64,000 nucleotides of DNA from Tipula vernalis (Eukaryota; Arthropoda; Insecta; Diptera; Tipulidae): the NCBI GenBank assembly GCA_958295665.1, contig OY282560.1:267879315-267943314 (forward strand). The letters are read 5' to 3'. Positions within the stretch are counted from its first letter, which is position 1; the number at the start of each line of letters is the position of its first letter. The notes under the pieces are model-generated. The model had not been told where the DNA came from and searched no databases. It saw only the letters and a list, made by a program, of their open reading frames with translations. The translations under genes were made by a program, and so were the position numbers. This document shows positions 1 through 11,699 of this stretch, piece by piece.

Positions 1-494
1 TTTAACATGTATCTTTAGTATATATTTCACTGTCAAGTGGTTAAAAGTGCGACATTTGTATCGGGCGATACGGATTCCGCATCAGATTGAGGTCATCACA
101 CTTTTGTTAATCAGCGGGTCGACTTTTTTATTCACACCAAACAGAGCAGTGTAATAATAACAATAAATAACAAACATTACACAATTTAAATTTAAAAAAA
201 AATGTATTTCAATAATTCAAGGAAAAGCCATATGGAAGCATTGAACAAAACAATAAAAATGAATTTTAACTTCTACAGCAAAAAAAGTAGGTAATCAACA
301 GCAAAAAAAAGTAGGAAAGCTTCCATTATGCATAAAAACCTTTTTGAATTATTTTTAAAAACAATAATAATAATAACAAAAATAAAAAAAAACAGAAAAA
401 AATGAAACGATGTTCGTTCTGAAAAGAAACAAAAATAAAAAATAAATTAATAACCTTGCAATGATAATGTGTTTTATGAAACCATGCTTAACTA
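1..494. other. AT-rich flank, no gene seen
   Basis: This stretch lies downstream of the Harbinger gene on the minus strand. It is rich in A and T runs, with no convincing open frame. If the gene is carried by a transposon, one element end could lie here or left of the window, but I could not find a terminal inverted repeat matching the other side. Confidence 0.5.
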
Positions 495-2323
495 TTATAT
501 TTTGGTAAGCTGCCACTCGACCTGCCCCTCTCCAGAAAAATAATCGCTGAATTTTTCTCGGGTCAACTTGGCTGTATTTGTTGCATTCCGATTCATTGGC
601 TGAAAAGGCAACAATCCGTTCGGTTCATTATTCCAAGAACCTATAAAATATAATAGAATTTAAATAAAATTTAAATTTATTCTGCATTTTAGTAAAATTT
701 TTACCAAGAACGATATTTCCTTCTACTTCACGGTTGATGAGATCGGGAGTGATGAAGTTGTGGTTTTTCTTCCTCAACCAGTTGTACAGGCAAACACAAC
801 ATTGTGTTATATCCTCAACCAAATTGACATCTGCAAATATCGTTGTCCTGAAAATTCTCCATTTGGCAGAAAGGATGCCAAAACAATTTTCTATTATTCG
901 ACGAGCCCTACTTATTCGGTAATTGAATATTTTATGTTTTGTCGTTGGTGTTGTTGTATACGGCTTTAACATATTCTCTGTTAAAGCAAACGCATCGTCG
1001 GCAACAAATACGTATGGGACATCTGTGAATGTGTCTGTTATATTTCTTGGTTGAGGAATACTATAAAAATACAAAATTCATGGAAAAATCATTTTTATGT
1101 AAATTGTACCTAATGAATATTAGGGAAATTGATAATGGTGGTACTTACGGAAGTGTTTTAGCATAAAATCGCTTTCCGAAATTGCTTTCTCGGAACACTC
1201 CTCCGTCACTCTGGCGACCGGCAGCACCAATATCACACCAAATAAAATTATAGTCGTGATCACTGATGGCCATTAACACTATTGAGGAGTTTTTTTTGTA
1301 GTTAAAAAACTCTGATCCTGAATTAACTGGTGCCTTTAAAAAACATGTATTAAATAATTTTTAAAATATCAAATGATAATTGAAATGTGTAAAATGTTAA
1401 AATATCTTACTTGAATGGTGACATGTTTGCCGTCAATGGCTCCAATGCAATTGGGAAAATTCCACCTGGCCTCAAAGCCTTCTGCTATCTTTTTGAAGTA
1501 TTCCGCCGTCAGCTCGGGAAATACCTTAGCTTTTAGAACCGCGGTGATTGCCTTGGTTGTTTCACTCACGATTCTGTGCACACTTGTTTGCGAGCATTTG
1601 TATGCTATAGATAAGCTGGTTTGAGACTCACCCGTTGCAAGATATCTAGTAAATTAAATAAAATATTTCTAGTATCTAGTAAATTAAATAAGTTACAGCT
1701 GATAAGGCATTATTCAGAATTGTTCACATTAAAAATTAAGACAAAAAATAGTGAATTTGAAATTTGAGATAAAATCAGAGGCAATATTCGTACTTTTGAT
1801 ACTCGTATCTATATATTTAACAAATTTTTTTGCCATAGTATCAAATTAACTGAATTAACGCGAGGGCACAACTATTTTATGGTATAATTTTTAATGGGCA
1901 ATTGAGCACAAACAATTTTTAATATTGCCTCATCAGCTGTACATTTCCCTAGAATAAAAATAAAATTATATTGATCAAAGTTTTTCGAGATTTCCGTTAA
2001 TTTTCATATATACACGTTCGCACTTACCTCAATGTCACCGCCAATCTTAAAGTAGGGCTCAGCGGTTTCCTCAGCACGGTTTCTTTTTCAATTAATGGTT
2101 TAATCAATCCCAATAATTCCTCAAAATTTTCATAATTCATGCGCGTGTATTTAAAAAACAACTGGGGGTCTTGTCGCAGCTGGTTGAATATGCAATTAAA
2201 TGCTCCAGTTCGGTCACGCTCCAAATAATATGGACGTACCCAATATTTCCTTTTCTTTTTTGCGTTATTGCATTCATCAGCATCGTCTTCGCTGCTACTG
2301 AACATGATGTCCAATGAATTCAT
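495..2323 (-). CDS. PIF/Harbinger (HARBI1-like) transposase, five exons, apparently intact
   Basis: This is a DDE nuclease of the PIF/Harbinger superfamily. Proposed exons are 2323-2028, 1645-1411, 1333-1149, 1060-705 and 640-495. Every intron begins GT and ends AG, and the joined exons total 1,218 bases, giving 405 codons plus TAA with no internal stop. Exon 1 has an acidic start and then the family's N-terminal helical region (WVRPYY near residue 30, ending LRLAVTLR). The catalytic residues are visible: D170 in GAIDGKHV, D220 in RQSDGGVF and E296 in RRIIENCFG. The C-terminus has the usual REKFSDYF motif before the stop. The frame is open upstream to 2341 through a GTG, but the first ATG is at 2323. 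Harbinger transposons normally carry a second Myb/MADF-like gene, and none is seen here. It could be an active transposase, a recent immobile copy or a domesticated host gene. Splice sites are inferred by eye. Confidence 0.85.
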
Positions 2324-2759
2324 TGTAATATTTATTATCACTCACAAACACACTTCACAAAATCAAAATATAAAAAATTATTCGGTTCACTCGTCAGTAA
2401 TGTCACAAAACACATACAAATTACTAAAAATTATTCGATACAATTTAATTTAATACAAAATCAAAATACTAAAAATTATTCGATTGACTCGTATTCAAGA
2501 AAACAAATTTTGATTTTTTTAGGTTATGTTTTTGTTTACTGTCAAAATCTATCCATAAAATTTGCTATAATAAAAAACAATAACAAAATACTTTGTCTTT
2601 GTCACTCTGATTGATTATTTTTTTTTGTCTTCTTCCAACTTCAAGTCAGCTCAGTCAATTTTTCACAGTGGAATTGGGGCATTTTGAATCTGCGTCACTC
2701 TTTATTTTGACATTACTGACAAAAAATAAATACCGCCTATTAATTCTATATATAGAATT

Positions 2760-3304
2760 TATCAGGAAAAGCGTGGCTAAAACTCATTTTAAAAACGGGA
2801 AAATTACAGTATGGAGAAAACCTAAAGATAGTTCAAACCTGCTAATTAGCGAGGAGTTAAACATGGTGGTGGAGGCGTCACTATATCGGAATGTAATTCA
2901 GCAGCTGGAACAGGAAAGCTCGTATTTATTGATAATTTAATAGATCAGGATGTGTATTTAAGAATGATTTAAGACAATTTAAAAGCTAGTGCTCAAAAAC
3001 TTGGGATTTTGAACAATTTTAAATATTATCAGGACAAGATCGAAAACACAATGCTCATAAAGTGCGTATGTGGCTGCTTTGTATTGGATAAACCGCACAG
3101 TTTTCAGACATGAATGTTATAGAGAATTTTTGGAGTCATTTCGAAAATGCTATCAGGAAACACAACATTTCTAATCAGCTCAAAATGGCTTTACAGGAGG
3201 AATGGGAGTTAATTAGTCCGGCCTACGGCGAAAAATTAGTAAGGTCTACCACTAATCGTCTAAAGGCAGTTAAGAATAACAAGGGCTATCCAACAAAGTA
3301 TTGA
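2760..3304 (+). pseudogene. Tc1-family transposase remnant
   Basis: This is the C-terminal half of a Tc1-type DDE transposase, broken by several stops and frameshifts. In order it shows a VWRKP-like stretch, a KHGGGG stretch matching the family's VKHGGGSVMVWG region, a degraded QDRKHNAHKVRMW that corresponds to the second catalytic Asp region, and then the best-preserved part from 3110, NVIENFWSHFENAIRK, with the glutamate of NPIENLW. The tail (ALQEEW, LVRSTTNRLKAV, GYPTKY) is typical of Tc1 C-termini. The N-terminal DNA-binding part is absent or unrecognisable. No paired inverted repeats could be assigned. Confidence 0.8.
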
Positions 3305-4839
3305 ATGCTGCAATTAAGGATTAACTATTTTGATTTTGTAAAGAGATTTCCACTATTGTAGCAGTTAAGTATGTGTTTTATTTTGACCCATTTTTTGAAT
3401 TACGCAAGCTAATTTAATTATTATATTTCTTAGATAGGATGATAATTTTTTTGTAAATTATCTTAAATGATAGTATGGCCATTATTAATACAAAAAATAA
3501 AATAAATTATGGTTAATGGTGTATGAGTTTCACTTTGACTCACTGTATTGTGGAAGTGATCTTGTCAATTAAACTTGATATGTCAAAACAAAACAAAAAG
3601 AAGGCAAACAAGATAAGTATAATTTGTTATTTTTACATAATATAAACCAAAATATTAATTTTGTGTTTTCTTTTCAGGTTCGCTCATTTTAGGACATGAA
3701 GTTAACAACATTAACCTACTGATTACATTTTCTTATAGAGATGAACTAATTAACAAATATTTACGGTATACTTGATATAATTAATATAAATGGAAAGCGA
3801 CGTAACCCGGCAAGGAATACCCGTTTATTTGAATGTATAAATTCGTAAAAAGTTTACGAAAAAAATAAATCTTAAAACTACCAAACAAAACAAAAAATTT
3901 ATTATTTTGAATAATTTCATTTTAAAATTTTTATAATAAATTTATTCAAATGGAGGGTTATCACATTTTATGATAAAAACAGAATTCTGGTTCCTCGTTT
4001 TTGTTATGTTTTCTGCTTAAATGAATTTCGTGACTATTATTTTTTAATGCAGATACCATTCTCTCCCATTTTTTTATACACAACAAGAAGAAAAAATTGT
4101 GTGCTGTTTTTATCTTTATATTATCCAATTTTAACAAAAAAAATAAAAAAAAATAAATTTATGATTTTGTCTGTTTGGTTTAGTTACTTGTTTCTGACTT
4201 TCTTGTGTAAAATTTTTCTTTTATGTTATCCACTCTAGACTTTTAGATTTTTCTTCATGTTTTATATCATTGTTGTTGTTGGGTATTTTTTTTAAATGTG
4301 TACATTTTTAAAATGTTCAAGTTTAAGTATTTTCCGTTTCCATATTACTTTATACTTTTTTGTTAGTTTTTCGATTTTTTTTTTTTTTTTGCTTTCTTCC
4401 TAACTATAAAGTTGCTACTTTGTGTTTTCTGAGTTTTCCTACTTCTTCGCTATACACATACATACATAGGATGAAATGAATGTAGTCTTTTGAAATAAGT
4501 TTGTGTTCCTTACGGTTTTGTTCTCTGTTAAAATTGATTCAATTGTATGGTATGTTCTCTTGTTGGATTTTTGTTGGTATTCTGTTCATTTTCATAAAAG
4601 TTTTTTCTTTTTAATTAGATTTATACGGAATTTCGTTTACAAAAACAACCACGCCAAAAATTTGGTATTTATTTTACATAGTATAGCTTTATAAATGGAA
4701 TATGTATGACGTTTGTATGTTAATTGTGCTACATGATTTGTAGATAACTGTAGTTTCGGGTAATCTTTTAACTTATTTTGTTAGAATGTTTCTTTTTTTG
4801 CATTTGTTTATGGTTTAAGATTACTTAATTTACAGAATA
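3305..4839. other. AT-rich spacer
   Basis: This is about 1.5 kb of AT-rich sequence with T runs (for example near 4376-4390) and only short chance frames. It should contain the 5' LTR of the gypsy-type element that follows, but I see no copy of that element's 3' LTR here, so its 5' end appears lost. Confidence 0.5.
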
Positions 4840-5833
4840 GAGGATTCACCTCCAGCAGCAACATGGACGGCTGACCAACTACAACGGTACGTCAACGAAA
4901 AACTACGACTGAGATTACTTGAACCAGCTTCCAGTAGTTCATCGGCAGGAGTTACATTGGCCAACACATCACAAGCCGCCGTAATAAAACACAACCAGAT
5001 AGGACAGACACATCACCTTTAAGCCGCCACAAGTGTTGTACACGCAAAATCTTGCTGTATGGTTTAACATACTGGAGCAAACTTTTGAGCTATCGGGAAT
5101 AAAAACTGAAAAGACCTGATATAGCCACGCCGTCGCAGCTTTGGATTCAAGGCACCATGAGACATTTGCAGGCCTCATCTTACGAGATAAAGGTTCAAAT
5201 CCATACACCAATTTAAAAAATGAAGTTATGAGGACATTAGCCGAATCCGAAAGGTCAAAATTAAATAACTTGTTGCATGGGCTTACTTTGGGGGATCAGA
5301 AGCCATCACAGCTATTGAACAAGTTCCGTCTCAACGCTGGAGCAGCTTTTGACGAGGGAACACTCAGGCAGTTGTGGATGAAGAGACTTCCACCTCAAGT
5401 ACAGCTCATACTAACTGCATTCGAAAACGACATTGAGTTAAATACACTGACAACGCGAGCAGACAATCTGGTGGAAACGCTTACTCAATCACCTCCCAGA
5501 TCAACAAAATTTCGACATACACTGTGCCAACAAATTTAAACGCGAAAACTTCTTCCGGCACTGAAAAAAACAGAAACTGACAAAATAATAGATAAATTAA
5601 CAAACATGATTTCGGAACTATGTGTCGCGTTGAAAAATACATGGTCTCGTTCAAACAGTAATTCAGGTTATAGTCAGAAACAATGGTCTCGTTCGGTTTC
5701 GCGAAATAAAATTAATCCCAAATTTGATCAATGTTACTACCATTATAAGTATGGTAGTGATGCAAGAAAATGTATTCAAGGTTGCAAATATTACGACGCA
5801 CCAAAAAATCCGAAACAGATGAAGGATTTTTAA
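4840..5833 (+). pseudogene. gypsy-type gag with zinc knuckle (broken)
   Basis: The gag protein packages the element RNA. The first part (4840-5140) reads only across frameshifts. From 5141 an open stretch contains the family-typical KPSQLLNKFR and RLPPQVQLILTA motifs of insect gypsy gags. A later frame (5606-5833) carries one zinc-knuckle-like motif, CYYHYKYGSDARKC, of the kind found just before the protease in this retroelement group. At least two frame changes and one stop separate the pieces. Confidence 0.75.
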
Positions 5834-6140
5834 GTTCCCATCAACAGGCAACGCCGGCCATTGATGGAAACAACATAAGTCGATTGCTCATTTTTGAGAC
5901 GCGTTCAAAATTAAACTTCTTAATTGACACGAGCGCCGACATTTCGGTACTACCAGCCAAATTTTACAGAAACAACCATTTGAAAAATACAATAAATTTA
6001 TTCGCAGCCAATGGGACATCGGTCAAAGCTTTCGGCAATAAATTATTGAAATTGGACTATGTGGGAGTTCATTATAGCGGATGTAACCATTCCAATGAGA
6101 GGCTCAGATTTTCTGAAGCATACCGGCTTGTTAGTTGACA
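5800..6140 (+). pseudogene. Retroviral-type aspartic protease (active site altered)
   Basis: The segment begins with RLLIFETRSKLNFLIDT and continues SADISVLP, matching the retropepsin active-site loop that is normally DTGAD. Here the glycine is serine (DTSAD), which would be expected to damage the catalytic loop. The next conserved block (LFAANGTSVKAFG) follows at the usual distance. The frame is lost after about 6130. Confidence 0.75.
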
Positions 6141-6329
6141 TCCAAGGACAGAAGGTAATTGACCCATTAACCTCCTTGTTTGTCAAAGGTTCCATAACCA
6201 ATGATGCTGAACAGCTCTATCATTGTTGCACAAGTCACGGTTGCACCCCAAAATTCAAAGTCTACTTTCCAAATTTCAGAAAATTTCAAATGTCGCCTTA
6301 AGTAAAAATTTAGTCAAACATTCAGTAAC

Positions 6330-7560
6330 ACACCGTTTAGAGACAATAGGACCACCAACAGCTTGCAAAACGCGGAGACTAGCACCGGACAAATTAAAAA
6401 TCGCAAAACAAGAATTCGAACAGTTAATGTCACAGGGCATTTGTCGTCCCAGTAGCAGTGCTTGGTCGAGTCCATTACATTTATTAATGAAAAAAATGGT
6501 ACCTGGAGACCATGTGGCGATTACAGGGCGTTTAACAATATCACGGTTCCAGACAGATATCCGATACCACACCTTCAAGACTTTTCGTATCAGCTTGAAG
6601 GGTGCACAATATTTACGTCCCTAGACCTTGTTCAAGCGTATCATCAAATTCCGATCGAACCTTCCGATATTCCAAAAACTGCCATTACGACACCTTTTGG
6701 TTTATTCGAGTTCACTAAAATGACCTTTGGCCTTAGAAATGCAGCACAAACTTTTCAAAGATTGATGCATTCAATATTGTCAGGCCTCAATTTTTGCTTT
6801 GTCTATTTGGACGATGTCTTAATCGCTTCAAAATCCTTAGATGAACATTTGGAACATCTAAATGTTGTCTTACAAAAATTCTCGGAACATGGTTTGATCA
6901 TTAATAAGTGATCAGATAAATGTGTTTTTGCTTCACACGAGATTACCTTCCTAGGGCATACGGTTAATGAACAAGAAATTTCACCAACACAGGAATGATC
7001 TCAAAAGATTTTTGGGTATGATTAATTTTTACAGGCGTTTCATTCCAAACGCAGCGCTAGACCAAATTTTATTGAACGATTTCTTGAAAGGTTACAAGAA
7101 AAACAGTAAAACTCCGATTAAATAGTCAGAGACTTCAATACAAGCTTTCAATAATTGTAAGGATAAGCTATGTCAAGCGACGTTACTTGCACATCCCTCA
7201 TCCACAGCTAGGTTAGCTATTATGGTCGACGCATCCGCACAGCGATTGGGGCTGTGGTCCAGCAGTATGTTGCAGGTGCTTGGCAACCACTTAGTTTCTT
7301 CTCAGTACGATTGAACGAAACACAACAACGGTACATTGCTTATGACAGAGAGTTGCTTGCAGCTTAATCTGGCATCAAGCACTTCAAATATTTGTTTGAA
7401 GGTCGTGAGTTCACACTGTACACGGATCATAAACCATTAATTTACGCGTTTAAACAAAATCCAGAAAAAGCATCACCGCGACAATTTTGACATCTTGATT
7501 TTATCGGCCAATTTACTACCGATATACAACACGTCTCCGGCGTAAATAACGTCGTAGCAG
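6330..7560 (+). pseudogene. gypsy-type reverse transcriptase and RNase H (broken)
   Basis: The reverse transcriptase is clear from about 6462: [56 protein letters not shown], and the catalytic YLDD. It breaks near 6910. Further frames to about 7500 show the connection and RNase H region, including an LNETQQRY-like block, YTDHKPL and a SGVNNVVADTLSR motif. Stops occur in each part. These enzymes would copy element RNA into DNA in a gag particle. Confidence 0.85.
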
Positions 7561-7779
7561 ATACCCTCTCACGTATTAATCCAATTTCATTTCCAGAAAG
7601 TATTGATTATACAGTAATTGCGGATGCTCAAACCAATGATGACGAATTACGAGAACTTCTGAATAATAATTCAAACACTTCACTCATTCTTAAGCAAATT
7701 CCCCTAAAATAAAACTATTTGTTGTGATGTTTCTTTCAACCGGTATATCAAGACCTTTTATTCCGCTAAGTTTTCGAAA

Positions 7780-8966
7780 AATTGTTTTTGAATCGTGACA
7801 TAATTTATCACATCCGGGCATACGAGCTTCAGTGAAACTATTAACTAAAAATGTTACATGGCCCAACATAGCAAAAGATTCAAGAATAATGGCTCAAAAT
7901 TGTATACCATGTCAAAAATCAAAAGTTTCAAGGCATACACATTCACCTCTCGGTACATTTGTAGTTGCATCGCAACGCTTTTCTGAAATTCATCTAAACA
8001 TCATGGGTCCATTACCAATTTCTGGAAACCGTTACCGTTATTGTGTGACGTTAATAGATCGTTACACACGTTGGGCTGAGGCGATTCCAGTTCCGAACAT
8101 TACTGCTGCTTCGGTCGCATTTGCTGTGTATTGAGTCTGGGTAACCAGATACGGCGTTCCTGATTTCATCGTGACTGACCAAGGCGCACAGTTTCAATCT
8201 CTTTTATTTGACGAATTAGCAAAACTATTGGGATTTCTGCACAAGCGTACTACAAGCTACAACCCTAAGTAACGGAATGATAGAACGGTGGCATCGAACG
8301 TTAAAATCTGCACTAATGTGTCATAGTAGAACGGACTGGAGTAGCATACTTCCGCTGATTCTATTAGGATTACGGACTACATACAGTACGGAACTGAGGA
8401 CCACACCAGCAGAGCTAGTTTACGGAAGTAGGCTCTGCGAATTCCTGGACAATTTTTTGACCAAACCAACAGACAACAAAATTTTGCAAACTGACTTTGT
8501 AAACAATTATAAAAACACTGACGAAATTAAACCGACTCCAGCTTCCAGACATTGCACCGAAAAAATTGTTATTTCGAAAAATTTAACGGATACAACTCAC
8601 GTTTTTCTACGAACAGACGCGGTACGGAAATCCTTGGAGCCACCATACATTGGACCATACAGAGTAATAAACAGAAACGAAAAAATATTTACCATTGAAA
8701 TTAACGGCAAACACAACAAGGTGTCCATCGATAGACTTAAACCATGTCATTCAGTGAACACTCTAGAAAAAACTAACATTACTCAGGACGGCGAGACAAC
8801 CTTGAACAGACAAGCCGACAACAAAAACACCACTACTCGCAAAGTTTCTTTCGACGTACCGGACAAAATTCCAACAACTAAAGAACCAACGTACACGAGA
8901 ACAGGACGACTCATCAAAAACCCCATCCAGGTTCAAGGACAGTTAACGAATCAATACTTGACTTAA
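7780..8966 (+). pseudogene. gypsy-type integrase (stops; first catalytic Asp changed)
   Basis: The zinc-binding region ends with CIPCQKSK. The catalytic core follows: HLNIMGPLP, where the normal first Asp is Asn, then VTDQGAQF with the second Asp, then MIERWHRTLK with the Glu. Two stops interrupt the core, near 8132 and 8270. The last open part (8277-8966) contains the C-terminal GPYRVINR and VSIDRLKP motifs and a low-complexity tail ending shortly before the polypurine tract. Confidence 0.85.
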
Positions 8967-9015
8967 GGATAATTGTTCGGAGCGTGAATTCTCACGAATT
9001 CACTGTAGGGGGAGT

Positions 9016-9640
9016 ATTGTGGCGTACTGATTTTTAGTGAATGGTTTGTTCGCGCCAAAATATGTACAAAATTATAGAAGCTCAAGTAATAATGGAAGAG
9101 TGAAAACTGCTGGTTCTCGGTGTGCTTGGGAAATAAGTGTTTTTCTGGGAGTTTTTGTTTTTATGTATAAAAATTGGAAACAAATAAAATATTTTAGTCT
9201 GTTACAAAAAGATAAAGAAACAGTTCACATGCTTCAAATAAGTCTGTTATATTAAATAAAATAATAAAAGCGAATAAAGCAATGTTGTACGGATAATACA
9301 ACTTAACAGCGTGTATATATTATTTAAATAAAAATTGAATAAAAAATAAAACTATAAGAAGTGTTATGTTTATTGTGTAGTGCACCCTTAAGTACTCGTA
9401 GCAGAGCTCTACGTATCTATATACATACAAGTATCCAACGATCGCTGCGGGCAAGTTAAGTGTGTAGTGACATCGCAGCCGCACTTCATTTCTGTTTGTA
9501 TTGTGTCTAAATATACACGGTTCGACGATAACCTTAATAAGTTCGCCTGATACATGCCAACGCCAAGTGAACACACTTCTTGTGAACCCCTCTACTTAAA
9601 TAAAGTAAATTGTGGAATATAGGATACCAACCGCCTATAT
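9016..9640 (+). repeat. Presumed 3' LTR of the first gypsy-type element
   Basis: It starts after a polypurine tract (GTAGGGGGAGTAT), as expected for a gypsy 3' LTR, and contains AATAAA-type signals near 9244, 9341 and 9598. Without a partner LTR the right edge is a guess. Confidence 0.45.
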
Positions 9641-9704
9641 ATCTATAGGCCGATATATTAAACCAGCTAATTGTAGATACTGTTTTATTCGATATATGAT
9701 TTTG

Positions 9705-9888
9705 TAGGTATTATCACTTTTAAATTACTACTCGATTTTTTGTTCAGTTATTTTTTATTTTTTACTTTTATAGAAATAAAACACGTCACCCTTCGTTGAA
9801 TTTCACACAATCCTTTTCTTAATTTTTTCTTTTCTCTTCCACATATTTTTTATACTTCATTTTTTTAGCACAACCACATGATATGTAC
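9705..9888 (-). repeat. 3' LTR of the second gypsy element, part 1
   Basis: This matches 13766-13952 in the same orientation with scattered differences. It stops at GATATGTAC, the target duplicated by the Foldback-like insertion, and resumes at 11588-11636. Confidence 0.8.
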
Positions 9889-10596
9889 GGGTTCGGACAT
9901 ATTAATCCCGAGGGTACAAAATCCCGACGGTACAAAATACGAGGGGACAAAATCCCGAAATCCAGTCAAATTTTAATTTAAATAAAAATAAAAATCAAAA
10001 CCGGGATTTTTAATTTTGCGGAAAAGGGGTTTTTAAAACAGGATTATGAAACATGACATGTGTTCAAACTGACACCTGTAAAAGCCCAACCTAATAAAAA
10101 ACTAAAAAAAAATAATGTAATTATGTACTAATAGATCAGGGCTATGACCATGTAAAATTAGTGTACTAAATTATAGCAGAATAATGGTTTCCAAATATTT
10201 TGATGGCACTGCGTCATTAATAGTAAAAAATAATTATAAAATGTAATGGTAGATGACACTTTTGTAAAATTATTTTTAACTTTTAGAATTGTCAAAATAA
10301 AAAAAAACTTTTTTTGTTTGCTCTCTCTGGAAATTACCGTCAATGTATAAACAACTAAAAAATAAAAAGCAAAAATAAAAAGGTGATTGAAAAAAGATAA
10401 AAGTGAATTTATATTATTACCTATTGAACCTGGACATCCGAATTTTGCTGGATACGGAACAACTGCAAACGAAACTTTGGACCTTCTGCTTTAAACCTGG
10501 ACATGGAGATTTGCCACCATATTGTACGACCACCACGTGAAGAATTTAGGAAACGATAATTTGCCGGAGCCATTTTGAGAATTATTATATACATTT

Positions 10597-10853
10597 GAGG
10601 AGTGTCTGATCAAAAGTCGCTATTTACATTTTCCAAAATGATATTTTTTTTTTCTATCAGGGCAGAATTTTTTAAGTGAAATAGACCAAAAGTGGTTATT
10701 TCCAGAATGGACCAAAAATTGCCAATTTCTCTATGAAAAATATTCCTAAAATTCTTGATTTTGGTCAAAACAAGCTATTTACTACAAAAAAGTGATTAAA
10801 AGTAAGCAACAAAAAGTAAGATGTAAATAGCGACTTTTGATCAGACACTCCTC
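10597..10853. mobile_element. MITE with perfect 32-bp terminal inverted repeats
   Basis: This is a 257-bp insert inside the Foldback-like element. Its first 32 bases (10597-10628, starting GAGGAGTGTCTGATCA) are the exact reverse complement of its last 32 (10822-10853). ATTT occurs on both sides (10593-10596 and 10854-10857) and may be the target duplication. It has no coding capacity. The superfamily is unknown. Confidence 0.8.
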
Positions 10854-11351
10854 ATTTATTACTGGATATTAGAGCAGTGATTTATTACCAATACAGCAGG
10901 GATTGAGAAACCGTGAGTAAACACCATTTTTTGTAGTATTGTTACGATACACCACACTTCCGCGATATAGTGGGATTTATTTAACAAGAAGGTGCAATTG
11001 AGAGTTGATCTGATTAAGAAGATCTATTCTAATTTAAATACAGTCCACTACTCATGTGATCAGATTTATCGACGCAGGAAAACACTGAGTGATTCGTTGT
11101 GAAGATTGTGTTTTTAGTCACAAATATAGGAGTATGGGCCAACAATAGATCTGCCATTTCCAAACCAACTCAGTTGGCTAAACAACATGATTTTAATTAA
11201 TCGGGATTTTAAAACGTGCGATGGCGTCGTTACGATCCCGTTGTAACCATCACTACTTTCGATGTTCGATTTTTGTGTGTATACATCTTTAAATCAAGGC
11301 AAAATTGCACCAATTTTGCAACAACTAGATTTTGGAATTTTCATAGGCTTG

Positions 11352-11587
11352 TACCCTGCGGATTTTGTATCTTCGGGATTTAGTATCCTCGGGATTTTGT
11401 AGCCTAGGGATTTTGTGTACTCTGGATTTTGTATCCTCGGGACTATGTATCCTCGGGGTTATGTATCCTCTGGATTATGTATCCTCGGAATTTTGTATCC
11501 TCGGGATTTTGTACTCTCGGGATTTTTTGAAATCCTCCGGATTTTGTACCCTCGGGATTTTGACTCTCGAGATTTTGTCTTTCTCCC
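11352..11587. repeat. Tandem array, right terminal repeat of the Foldback-like element
   Basis: About fourteen degenerate copies of a 15-17-base unit, consensus near CGGGATTTTGTATCCT, run to the right end of the element. The left end (9909-9960) holds about three copies of the same unit in reverse complement, for example GAGGGTACAAAATCCC. The two arrays differ greatly in copy number. Confidence 0.85.
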
Positions 11588-11636
11588 GATATGTACTAAT
11601 ATTGGTGTTAACATCACAACCAACTTCACTTGTCTT
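11588..11636 (-). repeat. 3' LTR of the second gypsy element, part 2
   Basis: It begins with the second copy of GATATGTAC and continues TAATATTGGTG through ACCAACTTCACTTGTC. It aligns to 13944-13992 of the sister LTR, after which the two copies diverge. Confidence 0.8.
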
Positions 11637-11699
11637 GTTTTTAATTCCTAATTTAAAAAAACATACGTTATTACTTTAAATTGCTTACAGATTCGGCCA

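Larger units (their letters stand above)
4840..9640 (+). mobile_element. Degenerate Ty3/gypsy-type LTR retrotransposon, 5' LTR missing
   Basis: The order of domains is gag, zinc knuckle, aspartic protease, reverse transcriptase, RNase H, integrase and 3' LTR, which is the Ty3/gypsy order. The frame is broken many times by stops and indels, so the copy cannot make its proteins. A purine-rich tract (AGGGGGAG near 9006) sits just before the presumed start of the 3' LTR (TGTGGCG near 9016). The 5' LTR is not recognisable. The right edge is approximate, because only one LTR is present and there is no partner to define its end. Confidence 0.8.
9889..11587. mobile_element. Foldback-like DNA element with 9-bp target duplication
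   Basis: This 1,699-bp insertion splits an LTR. The 9-bp sequence GATATGTAC is present on both sides (9880-9888 and 11588-11596). The sister LTR at about 13944 shows the uninterrupted site (CATATGTAC, one base different). The ends begin GGG and end CCC and are built of short repeats in opposite orientation: about three units on the left and about fourteen on the right. Iterated-unit inverted ends with 9-bp duplications are known for Drosophila Foldback/Galileo elements, which are related to Mutator-like transposons. No transposase frame is present, so it is non-autonomous. Confidence 0.8.

Noticed and set aside
3305..4839. Expected 5' LTR of the first gypsy-type element
   Set aside because: I compared the region by eye with 9016-9640 and found no matching stretch. 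The element is reported as lacking its 5' LTR.
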